From the NCBI GenBank assembly GCA_004352715.1, contig SCFE01000086.1:1080188-1144187 (forward strand): a stretch of 64,000 nucleotides of DNA, given 5' to 3'. Below the pieces are notes generated by a model. The model worked only from the letters and a program-made list of their open reading frames with translations, was not told the origin of the DNA and made no database searches. A program made the translations under genes and the position numbers. The DNA is from Hofstenia miamia (Eukaryota > Xenacoelomorpha > Acoela). Below, piece by piece: positions 34,475-44,532 of the stretch (positions are counted from its first letter, which is position 1; each line of letters opens with the position of its first letter).

Positions 34475-35326
34475 GAAATTTATAAAGTCATAAAAAGTCA
34501 TGCTTTTGTTTTCTGAAAAATGTACTTCCTGGCCTAATCCCTGAGAAGTTTAATTGCCAGCTAATTGTTGACCCGACCCATTGGTCGACGCTTTTCTAAG
34601 ACTGGCCACGTATGCTGACTGCTGAAAATATATTAAAGGAACTATATACATTATTATTTCATGGATTTTGTAAGGCTCGCATGTTGCCGAACTGTGTCAT
34701 GCGTATTCAGGCAAATATATGAGGGCTTAAAATTTAATTGCTTCAAAGTTGTTCAATCTTTGATAGAGTTGAAGTTCAACCAGATGTTGTTGATCCTGGA
34801 ATGATACCAGTGAAATAATCAACTATATCAAGTCATCATTAGAAAATACCAGTTTCCCTTCTATAATGGAAAGGAAAATGATAGACTTTTAATGGGAAAT
34901 GTATGCCAAGTTACGAAAATTTCAAGCAACATCGCCTGCAGTTCGGAGATGTTTCTCTATGCTGAGAAAACGCTTGGCCTATTACAGAAATCCTAACTAC
35001 AATAATATATGCAAATTTAGTAAAGCAATTGCTTTAAAGATTTGACTCATTATCGTTAAAGAGTTTTTGTATTTGGTTTATATACTGTTCTTAGTACTAG
35101 AGAAGCGTTTTATAGTGCTTAAATAGATCATTTTGAAAAATGGATGATCATAATTTAAGGCATTTTTAACTGAATTCCGCCATATTTTGTCTTATAAATA
35201 ATGTCATATTTTGTTTTCTTAGTCCTATTTCTGGTTGCTCTAGTAATAATTGAACAAAATATCTGGTATCCGGCAGTCAAATTATCCGGTATCCGGTATA
35301 TTCAACTCACTATCCGTATCCCATCC

Positions 35327-35329
<3 letters not shown>
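34475..35329 (+). mobile_element. hAT element fragment, family of 52164-53425 (copy A)
   Basis: Aligns with 52164-53425 from its AAGTCATAAAAAGTCAT block to the right terminus CCCATCCCTA (35320-35329), including ATTGTTGACCCGAC, TAGTAATAATTGA and ATCCGGTATCCGGTAT near the end. It encodes AKLRKFQATSPAVRRCFSML and RKRLAYYRNPNYNNICKF, the hAT C-terminal dimerisation block, in one open frame at about 34909-35025, plus KLNC- and DVVDPGM-type upstream remnants. The left terminus is missing. It ends against a (TA)n tract (35330-35361) and a 127-N gap (35362-35488). Confidence 0.75.
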
Positions 35330-35361
<32 letters not shown>

Positions 35362-35498
35362 NNNNNNNNNNNNNNNNNNNNNNNNNNNNNNNNNNNNNNN
35401 NNNNNNNNNNNNNNNNNNNNNNNNNNNNNNNNNNNNNNNNNNNNNNNNNNNNNNNNNNNNNNNNNNNNNNNNNNNNNNNNNNNNNNNNATATATATAT
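35330..35498. repeat. (TA)n microsatellite with 127-N gap
   Basis: Simple (TA)n on both sides of a gap at 35362-35488. The true repeat length is unknown. Confidence 0.9.
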
Positions 35499-36752
35499 AT
35501 AATGTAATTCATGAATAAGATTGAATGCTTTCCATATCAATTTGTGATTTTGTTGTATAACTCTTATTTCTGTTATTAACTTGACATTCGAATTTCCTAA
35601 ATTGACGAAAAAATTTTCATAAAATGGAAAGGAATTCGAAAATAACTCACGATATAGTGTATATAATACATATTATATAAATTGAATATTTTATTAAAAT
35701 ACACACATAATCACATTTAAAAAGCATTGAATTATGTTAAGCACTGCTTCATCTATGTCGATTTAGGATAAAAAGTCAAATTTTTTAGGATTCCAAGATC
35801 ACTAGAAACTGAATTCCATTAAAAATTTACTAAAGTACTATTACAACAAAAAGAAAGAATGCTTTTTCCAAGTGTATATTGACAGCAGTTTATTCAAGTG
35901 AAATGTATATGAACTTATACATCTTAAATCTTTATTATTCTGAAAACGCTTCTTAGGGCACAATTTTTTTATCATCGATAAAAACTGCATTAAACAGCTT
36001 TTTGAAAACACCGGTCTATTAGAAAATGTAGATGCTTTAAAATGCCACAAGCAACATCAACATAGCGTTAAAAATTATACATTGCCTTGCACTTATTCGC
36101 TTTCTCAAAAAGTTTTCAGATATTATACTTTCGCTAGATGGCGTAAAATCAATTTTATTTTTGTTTGAGCCTGCATTTATTATGTATTTGATTCTAAAAT
36201 CGATTTGAACAAATTGAAATTAAATTTATGCTTTCAACAGATTCCTCAATATGTTCGAACTTTATTGAGATTTTGTTCTCAGATATTGCTCGGTAATCCT
36301 ATGTTTATGACTACATTTACATGCAATTTGCTTAAAAGCAGAAGTGAAGATGGGAAGCAAAAGGAAGGCCTAAGCCCGGCTCAGATAGGGTGTAACTAAT
36401 TTAAATTTATACAAATTTGTTCAATTTGAGGCCATCTTTATGCTTCTTGCCAAAAAATGGTCTTATTTGTTAGAAACCCAAATAAAATCAATACGCTCAC
36501 TTACGTTTCAAAGGCCGGCTTGGTTGTGAAACATCTCTGAATTTGCTTATTTCACACCTTAGTCTGTTTCAAGAAAAAAATTCTTTGGCAAACAATTTGA
36601 ATGAGTTTTAGGAAAAGAAAACTTTCTGTGAGAAATTTTTAATAATTTTACGCCCTTCAAGTACACGTATAAAATGTTCACCATTAAATGGGGACACATT
36701 TACTAATGGATGTATTGATAGTCCAAGTTTTTTAAAATTCCTAATATGCTTT

Positions 36753-36811
<59 letters not shown>

Positions 36812-38160
36812 GTGATGACACACATTTAGCTAAAAAAAGTCATAAATTTGTAAATTAGAACTGTTTTTTACATGAAACATAAAATTCAGTAAAGATATGC
36901 CTCCAAGACTGCTACATGTAGTAGAAATTTCAATCTTATTTTACCTATATGTACACTTTCTATAAATTCAGCTATGAAATTAAATTCACTTAGTTTCAAA
37001 GGAATACGTATAAGACATATTACTTTGAAGTAGATTAACATTATAAAATTAATAATGAAATCAAAACTTGTTAACCATTTGTTAAAGCAATTTCGTGGAA
37101 TAACTTAATAGAAAGTAATCAGTGACCTTTCAAATGGCATCCGCACTGACAGTTAAAAAGTTTATCGGTTAGTTATCGAAGCTGTTATCATAGCCGTGTA
37201 CAGGAAGCATGCTAATTATTTCTATTTCTGTCAAGCATCAAATTAAAAAGCAGAGTTAACTATCTAGGAAACTAATTTCTACATTAATTAGATTATAGCA
37301 GTTATTTAATAGCACACAACTACGTAAGTGACAAATGTTGAATATCCTCAATCCAATATTTGCTCAAACTTGCATATATTAGCTTCTTAATATCCCTAAG
37401 CATTAAGTATGCATGAACAAGTAGTGTTTCAAAAATGTTGAATTTTCTTATTGAAATTTGAGGATGTACAGTAGTGGACAAACATTTTAAACCATAAATT
37501 ACATCATTTTTTGATATAGAATTATCGTATGTAATGCCCGTCAATTAGCATTCACCATATTATAGTACATCTATTTAAATTTTAAGATGACATTTTGCTA
37601 GCTGCCAAAACATAAACTAAATGAATTTCACAAAGCACTTTTGATAGCTTCACACGACATTGATTATGATCTAAATTTTTGCAAGTGAATATTCCATCTA
37701 TGGTCTACATAAGCACTTATTTTTGAAGTAATCTAATATATATGATCAGATAATAACTAAATCTCATGAAATTCATTTTTTATTCTACTTTGACTCCTTT
37801 GTAGTTATATATTGTGTGTAGTATATAAGATATTTAGTATCAAGGCCAGTCTAAGATTTTTTCCAATTACAGAACGATTTCGCTCTACGTATGGAAATAA
37901 TGACACTCTGAAATTAGTCGTATTGTTATCTGAGTCATCATTTGGTAACCTCATTCACCTCACTGCAGGAATTAATGCATTTCTTCATGAAATTCATTTC
38001 TCGAATTTACTCAGAAGCAAATTTTAGAAGTATTTTAGAATATTAGTTTTACTTAAAATTTAGAGTTTATATTTGGGCAAGTTAATAGTTGTTTGTTCTT
38101 TTCCTCATTTTAATAAAGCTTTGAATGGTAAATGCTTAAATTAAAATCTGTTAAATAATG
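35499..38160. other. Non-coding stretch; weak open frames
   Basis: The frame at 37812-38027 contains RSTYGNNDTLKLVVLLSESS and lies after an acceptor-like TTTTTTCCAATTACAG, but both strands are open there and no family is recognised. CAGTAGTGGACAAACATTTT at 37469-37488 resembles a Tc1/mariner terminal repeat with no partner seen. Otherwise AT-rich. Confidence 0.35.
36753..36811. repeat. (TAGA)n microsatellite
   Basis: About 15 uninterrupted TAGA units, the only tetranucleotide tract of note in the window. Confidence 0.95.
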
Positions 38161-38165
38161 CATCA

Positions 38166-38445
38166 ATGTTGATCTTTTAATATATATATATATATATNNN
38201 NNNNNNNNNNNNNNNNNNNNNNNNNNNNNNNNNNNNNNNNNNNNNNNNNNNNNNNNNNNNNNNNNNNNNNNNNNNNNNNNNNNNNNNNNNNNNNNNNNNN
38301 NNNNNNNNNNNNNNNNNNNNNNNNNNNNNNNNNNNNNNNNNNNNNNNNNNNNNNNNNNNNNNNNNNNNNNNNNNNNNNNNNNNNNNNNNNNNNNNNNNNN
38401 NNNNNNNNNNNNNNNNNNNNNNNNNNNNNNNNNNNNNNGTTGATC

Positions 38446-38479
<34 letters not shown>
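38166..38479. repeat. (TA)n with 241-N gap and duplicated flank
   Basis: GTTGATCTTTTAATATATAT occurs on the left of the gap (from 38168) and again immediately to its right (from 38439). The gap is 38198-38438. Either the unit repeats through the gap or the same flank was placed twice. Confidence 0.85.
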
Positions 38480-38484
<5 letters not shown>

Positions 38485-38488
38485 CATA

Positions 38489-40061
38489 AACAGTACTGGA
38501 AAAAGGAATTCGGCCGCCCATGATTTGTCATAAATATTTTTAAAAAATGGATGCCAAGAATGTCATAGTTATTTTTTAATTAGATTTGGGGTTGAAGAAA
38601 AAGGAATTCATCAACATTGAGACATAACTATCACTCTTTACTTTAAATCTCAAGGAGAAATGCTACAATGCTTGTAGCTAGCTAATCTTTTCTTGGAAAA
38701 ATGTATTCGGCCACTTCAGACCAAATCAAAGAATTTGTAAAAAAATTCATTGGTTGAGATTTTTTCAGTCAACTTATATTGAAAATGTCTAATATCAGTC
38801 TTTCTTCGCTTTATATGATGCCTGGTTACGCACCATCCGTGAGTTGATTATCTCCAAAAACTTGGAAGGTGGAAGGGATGAGTCAAAGTAATAAAGCCCG
38901 ACTTGTAGAGCGACCTCGAAATACTGTCGGGGATAACATCAGATGTTTCATTTCTGAAAACTCCATTGCCCTTAAGCAAAAGTCCAGAAGACCAAAGAAG
39001 ACTTCCAAAACTTTCCAATCAGCTCTTATGGGCCTTTCAAAGCAAAATTTTAGAAAGATTTCAGAGGAATTTCGTAAGAAATGGACTGATGGTCACCTTG
39101 TCACAGCAAGAACTGTGCGGCACCCAGAAAGTTGTTCTTAACCTCAAAGAAAAGATTATGCCGGGTGAGGTTGGCCAACTTAATGAGAGACAATTCATCT
39201 AGACATTGGTCTAGTGTTATATTTTCAGATGAGTCAAGATTTGAGCTATACTCATCGAAAAGAATGTTGATAAAGAGAAAATTGGGGCAGAAGTTCAGAT
39301 TCTTGCCTTAACTTACTCGGGGGACCCTGAATTATGGTGGGAAATCTGTAATGGTATGGGGTGCAATTTGGAAGTGTGCATTTCGCAAGATTGTTCACAT
39401 CACTGGTACTCTTCTAAGCTCTTAATATACTCGGATTCTAGAAAAGGAACTCTCCTCACACGTGATCAATATATCAGCAGGATAATGCTCCATGTCATAC
39501 TTCAAAAAAATGACCAATTTCCTTCACAATAATGGGGTTGCTATCTTTACTGACTTGTCTGGCCAATCTCCAGACCTTAACATTATCGAAAATATGTGGA
39601 AAGAGGTCAAATATCGAATTGGAGCGCAATAAATAAAAAATTTTATGCAATTCCCAACAGTTTATTGAAAAACTTTTTGCTTCAATCCCTGATCGCCTTG
39701 AAGCTGTTATTCGCTCAAAGGGACACCCTACAAAACATTAGAAGAGACCATTTTGTTGCTAAGTGCTTGTATTGCATCAATTATTAATTTATGTATCTTA
39801 TGTTGAATTTATTTTTTTCGATTTGCTGATTTACTAAAATTTTTCAGGTGGCCCAATACATTTTTCAAATACAAGTTTTTTAATTTTGAGTAAAAAGTAA
39901 TAGCCAATTGTTATTCTACATATTTTATGGCATTAGGCATACAGATTTGCTTTCGCAATCAAAGTAACACTTAGTTATAATTTTAGGCACACTCTAACCA
40001 ATGAATATTCATTATTTATTCAAAATAGCAAAGTGGTCGAATACATATTTCCAGTAACGAT
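38489..40061 (+). mobile_element. Tc1-like element with inverted/direct terminal repeats
   Basis: A 1573-bp element, full length for Tc1-like transposons, between TA dinucleotides (38487-38488 and 40062-40063). Each end has two related repeats. Outer left 38491-38519 includes GTACTGGAAAAAGGAATTCG and inner left 38692-38719 includes TTGGAAAAATGTATTCGGCC. The inner right copy (39842-39870) and outer right copy (40032-40058) are inverted versions. This IR/DR layout, with spacing of about 200 bp, is that of the Sleeping Beauty/Minos branch, where the transposase binds all four sites. The inner copies resemble each other more than their outer partners. The transposase between is a pseudogene (separate entry). 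Confidence 0.85.
38878..39786 (+). pseudogene. Tc1-like DDE transposase, broken
   Basis: Encoded within the element at 38489-40061. 38969-39160 carries a second helix-turn-helix: SRRPKKTSKTFQSALMGLSK and FRKISEEFRKKWTDGHLVTA, then RTVRH. 39206-39250 gives WSSVIFSDESRFELY with the first catalytic Asp. 39330-39365 gives GGKSVMVWGAIW. 39470-39510 gives QQDNAPCHTSKK (second Asp, with a shift before it). 39540-39610 gives SGQSPDLNIIENMWKEVKYR with the catalytic Glu. Counting in the frame shown, 35 residues separate the second Asp and the Glu, one more than the usual Tc1 DD34E. Several stops and at least two frameshifts make it inactive. The ATG at 38878 is a guess; the first helix-turn-helix is poorly preserved. 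Confidence 0.8.
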
Positions 40062-40063
40062 TA

Positions 40064-40364
40064 TTGCCTGGCCCTCTCAAATGGCTCTATTTCATTAGAA
40101 ACTCGTTTACTCAAATTTCTGAAAATCTGTTATATACTTCAGAATTGGCACATTGCTGTGTAATTTGGCCTAATAAGGCTCAATACATGACATATAAAAC
40201 AATTTATAGTGGAAAAGTGTATTGAGCTATTGGCAACCTCTAAACCGGTTTCGCCAACTCTAAACCTGTTTCAAAAAATTCAAGATTTGACATTTATCAT
40301 TTTTTCGAGAAATTGAAGCACTTCAGAGGTTCAAAGCCAAACCTTTCGGAAATTTATAATTTAT

Positions 40365-40402
<38 letters not shown>

Positions 40403-42435
40403 NNNNNNNNNNNNNNNNNNNNNNNNNNNNNNNNNNNNNNNNNNNNNNNNNNNNNNNNNNNNNNNNNNNNNNNNNNNNNNNNNNNNNNNNNNNNNNNNNN
40501 NNNNNNNNNNNNNNNNNNNNNNNNNNNNNNNNNNNNNNNNNNNNNNNNNNNNNNNNNNNNNNNNNNNNNNNTATATATATATATATATATGCAACGATTC
40601 ATTATTTTAAAAATTACAAAATATTCTCGGTGAATTGATGTTGATTCTAAGATGTTGTCTTCAGCAAGTGCTTAGTAAGGATACAATTGTAGAATCTCCT
40701 CTAATCTGTCAGTGTTCACCTGATAAATAAATAGTCAATCTTTTTAATGGCCTCCATATACTGATTGTACAACCTTTTTTAATCAATGTGTTTGTAGTTA
40801 TTAACTTTTATTAATTGCATACCTTCAGCTTTTTATAATTTTAAAATTGTTTCCCATTTTATTTATTGGAATACTAAAGTTCATATTAATTTTTCTGCTT
40901 TTGTAAAAAATTGTGCATTATCAAGGCAATGCATGTCATTTTAATTTAAATTTTAATTCACACAAATCAGATATTTTTACAATGAATTTTTTATATTATT
41001 TGGAAAATATTCATTATTGAGGGATATGTGACAAATTTAAAAAATATAGTCAGCCTTGTCTATGCCACTCTAGTCTTTGAGCGACTAGGTTAATTATATT
41101 TACTTATGAAGATCAATTACAGAAACTGGCAATTACAGAAACTGGTATTTCTTATTATCCAGTTTCAAGCAAAATTCAAAATAAAATATTTCTTAAATTT
41201 GAGAAAATTAAAATTTTGTGTTTTTCTTTAATATAATTATTAGCTTAAAATTCATAATTAATTTTAATTATATTTATACATTGAATATTAATGTGCTGTT
41301 TTTTTGATGAAAAGTAAATTAGTATTAGGAATTTTTATTATTTTATTACGATATGACTCTTAAAATATGATTTATTTGAAATTTTTCATATAAAAATTGA
41401 TTCAAAATTATTTTTGAAATAGCTTTTTATTTAGCCGAATTTTTTCCTTAACTTTTTTCATATAGAGAGAACATGAAATATTAAAATTATCCCTTATGTT
41501 TTAAAATTATTGTATAATAATAAAAACGATATTCGTATTAAGAAATGAAATTATAATTTAGGAATAGTAAACAAAAACTTAAAAAAATTTGCTTCATGAA
41601 TATATTTTTAAAGTCCTCGGAAATTTTATTAACTCCTTCAAAACTAAAATTTATGTTGATGATGTATAAGCCCGGGTGCCAATAACTGATAAATATTTAT
41701 CAACATATGTTGATTTTATTAGTTTATCCTTCCAATATCATTCATGATTGAACTTTGAAAATATACACATTTATAACATTAATTATTGAAATGATTATGT
41801 ATTAAACGTTATTTAGTTTTCTTCAAAACTTTTTTTTAAGAATCTCACTGCTAGGAAAATATTAATAAAATTTACACATTTCATTTATGAGAAATATTTT
41901 TCATCCTTTTTAGTGCAGTTCGCATTTTGATTTCGAAAATGTCATTTTCGTGTTGCATTTCAAATGCAGAGAAACATGAAATTATATAATAGATTGTGAC
42001 GTCAAAACGGAATAACAGAATTTCCTTTCAAATTATTCAAACAAGCTAAGTAAAGTATTTTGGAAAAAACTGTAACAATTCTATTAATTAATTAAAATAT
42101 AATTTATTTTGAAAAGCTCATTATTGAAAACCAAATGTGTCGAAAATGTCTTTAAAATATTCTCATTAAAAAGAAAGTAGGTTGTTTAAACCTTGCCAAA
42201 ACTTGAATTAAGAATAAATATCGGAAAAAATATCTTGAAGTCATTTAATACCTAAATGAGATCGTTTTCTTCTGAATATTTCAAAAAAATTTGTGTTGTA
42301 ATGTAGCTTCTTGTCAGGTTACAAGTGTAATTACAAAATATTTGCTTTTGGTATTTTATTTAAAATGAATGGATTTTTCTGATAATTTCTACCTACACAG
42401 TTGTAATTATGCAATGATTAATAAAAAAATGCATT
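40064..42435. other. Non-coding stretch with (TA)n and 169-N gap
   Basis: (TA)n at about 40369-40399 and 40572-40590 borders a gap at 40403-40571. At 40229-40280 CTCTAAACCGGTTTC and CTCTAAACCTGTTTC form a small tandem pair. The remainder, to the tRNA gene, is very AT-rich with no recognised gene. Confidence 0.55.
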
Positions 42436-42443
42436 AAAAAAAA
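42436..42443 (-). terminator. RNA polymerase III T8 terminator
   Basis: Eight T residues on the minus strand, one base past the tRNA 3' end, as expected for termination by polymerase III. Confidence 0.85.
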
Positions 42444-42444
42444 G

Positions 42445-42517
42445 CGACCCAGGCAGGACTCGAACCTGCAATCTTCTGCTCCGGAGGCAGACGCCTTATC
42501 CATTAGGCCACAGGGCC
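42445..42517 (-). tRNA. tRNA-Arg (anticodon CCG)
   Basis: A 73-nt cloverleaf on the minus strand. The acceptor 5' strand GGCCCTG pairs with CTGGGTC (one G-U and one U-U mismatch). The D-arm contains TGGCCTAATGGATAAGGCG. The anticodon stem-loop is TCTGC-CTCCGGA-GCAGA with anticodon CCG, reading CGG. The T-arm is GCAGG-TTCGAGT-CCTGC. The internal A box (TGGCCTAATGG) and B box (GGTTCGAGTCC) match polymerase III promoter consensus. No CCA is encoded and no intron is present, both normal for a eukaryotic nuclear Arg gene. A T8 terminator follows, so this is a plausible active gene rather than a SINE head. The U-U pair in the acceptor stem is the only oddity. Confidence 0.95.
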
Positions 42518-43074
42518 GTCGTGATTCGACTTTTAAATTATTTAAAAATAAAAGAAATCCATTTAACGATATATTTTAAATTAATGTCTGTCTTTTTTTG
42601 TTAATCCTATCTAAATATTAACACAGCGATCGATAATTACTAATTACTGGCGCATATTTTAATTCTAGAAGCTAAAAAAATTAAATATTTTTGCCAATAA
42701 TTCACTGTAAACTAGCAGTCAATCAACAATTTTTGGATTCGTTTCTATTCCTGCAATAAGATTATTCGGAAATTTGTGTTAATTGCCAATCCGCTAGCTA
42801 CCGTAGCTTCCTCAAATATTTACTCAGTTAGATTCAATGCAACGTAATTCTGTGTTAAGCTTTGAAACGGAAATAACATATTAACCAAGTGTCAATTTAA
42901 ATCATTCTAGCGTATCTGTATCTCTAAATGCATTCTCCAATTCAATCCCTGTGTAGTAAATTAGAAACAGCCTATATTTTTATTGTGGCCATTTTGAGAA
43001 AACCTAATAATACTTCATTTTTCATTGTTTAGATTCCAAAGAATCGGAAGCCTATTGAATATTTGAAGGTTTTA
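42518..43074. other. Non-coding stretch, nothing recognised
   Basis: AT-rich sequence between the tRNA gene and the first piggyBac end. No upstream element for the tRNA is evident beyond its internal promoter. Confidence 0.5.
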
Positions 43075-43460
43075 TTAACACTAGAAAGACGGATGGGTCA
43101 AAAATGACCCATTTTTAATTTTGGATGATAATATATCTCTTATTTTAAGCTTTTTGTTAATGATATTTTATGTATTTTATTTTCATATGTAGTTTTACTT
43201 AGAAACCAAGTTTTAGCTAATTGTTACTATAATTTTGGTAATTATGGAATGGTATACCTAATAAGACTGCCGGGGTCAGTTTGGACCCCAACAATAATTT
43301 TCTTATTTCTTAACATTTTTCCATGCAAATCACGTTGTTCATTTATCCAGTACATGGCTTCAAAGCCAGACAAATTTGGAATCAAATTTTGGTGTCTGTT
43401 TGAATATAGTACAAAGTATCTGTGCAACTCATTCTCATACCTTGGTAAAGACACTTTGAA
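43075..43460 (+). mobile_element. piggyBac-family element, left end of a deleted copy
   Basis: Begins with target TTAA (43075-43078) and CACTAGAAAGACGGATGGG, then a hairpin ATGGGTCA-AAAA-TGACCCAT (43093-43112). At 43266-43290 a second, diverged end-like block has GGGGTC-AGTTTG-GACCCC. From about 43319 it jumps to the middle of the transposase (FPCKSRCSFIQYMASKPDKF, then GIKFWCLFEYSTKYLCNSF), equivalent to 48310-48450 of the copy at 46329-49275. The N-terminal half is therefore deleted. The copy then enters a 1000-N gap (43461-44460), so its right end is unseen. The first 180 bp are almost identical to 46329-46482 apart from a small deletion there. Confidence 0.85.
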
Positions 43461-44460
43461 NNNNNNNNNNNNNNNNNNNNNNNNNNNNNNNNNNNNNNNN
43501 NNNNNNNNNNNNNNNNNNNNNNNNNNNNNNNNNNNNNNNNNNNNNNNNNNNNNNNNNNNNNNNNNNNNNNNNNNNNNNNNNNNNNNNNNNNNNNNNNNNN
43601 NNNNNNNNNNNNNNNNNNNNNNNNNNNNNNNNNNNNNNNNNNNNNNNNNNNNNNNNNNNNNNNNNNNNNNNNNNNNNNNNNNNNNNNNNNNNNNNNNNNN
43701 NNNNNNNNNNNNNNNNNNNNNNNNNNNNNNNNNNNNNNNNNNNNNNNNNNNNNNNNNNNNNNNNNNNNNNNNNNNNNNNNNNNNNNNNNNNNNNNNNNNN
43801 NNNNNNNNNNNNNNNNNNNNNNNNNNNNNNNNNNNNNNNNNNNNNNNNNNNNNNNNNNNNNNNNNNNNNNNNNNNNNNNNNNNNNNNNNNNNNNNNNNNN
43901 NNNNNNNNNNNNNNNNNNNNNNNNNNNNNNNNNNNNNNNNNNNNNNNNNNNNNNNNNNNNNNNNNNNNNNNNNNNNNNNNNNNNNNNNNNNNNNNNNNNN
44001 NNNNNNNNNNNNNNNNNNNNNNNNNNNNNNNNNNNNNNNNNNNNNNNNNNNNNNNNNNNNNNNNNNNNNNNNNNNNNNNNNNNNNNNNNNNNNNNNNNNN
44101 NNNNNNNNNNNNNNNNNNNNNNNNNNNNNNNNNNNNNNNNNNNNNNNNNNNNNNNNNNNNNNNNNNNNNNNNNNNNNNNNNNNNNNNNNNNNNNNNNNNN
44201 NNNNNNNNNNNNNNNNNNNNNNNNNNNNNNNNNNNNNNNNNNNNNNNNNNNNNNNNNNNNNNNNNNNNNNNNNNNNNNNNNNNNNNNNNNNNNNNNNNNN
44301 NNNNNNNNNNNNNNNNNNNNNNNNNNNNNNNNNNNNNNNNNNNNNNNNNNNNNNNNNNNNNNNNNNNNNNNNNNNNNNNNNNNNNNNNNNNNNNNNNNNN
44401 NNNNNNNNNNNNNNNNNNNNNNNNNNNNNNNNNNNNNNNNNNNNNNNNNNNNNNNNNNNN
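43461..44460. other. 1000-N assembly gap
   Basis: Exactly 1000 Ns, probably a default size. It separates a piggyBac copy from a P-element transposase, so the junction between the two is unknown. Open frames drawn across it are artefacts. Confidence 0.95.
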
Positions 44461-44532
44461 CCTCTGCGCTCGCTAGCTGATGCGAATGGCTAATTGTGGT
44501 TTGTAACATCGTTCCCTTGTTTAGTATATTAG

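Noticed and set aside
37812-38027. Host exon following TTTTTTCCAATTACAG
   Set aside because: Both strands are open, no domain is recognisable and no donor or other exon is found; left as unassigned.
42445-42517. tRNA-derived SINE head
   Set aside because: The full cloverleaf ends in a T8 terminator with no tail or target duplication, which fits a tRNA gene.
43249-44509. Long open frames on both strands
   Set aside because: They run through the 1000-N gap; only the short piggyBac-derived part before 43461 is real sequence.
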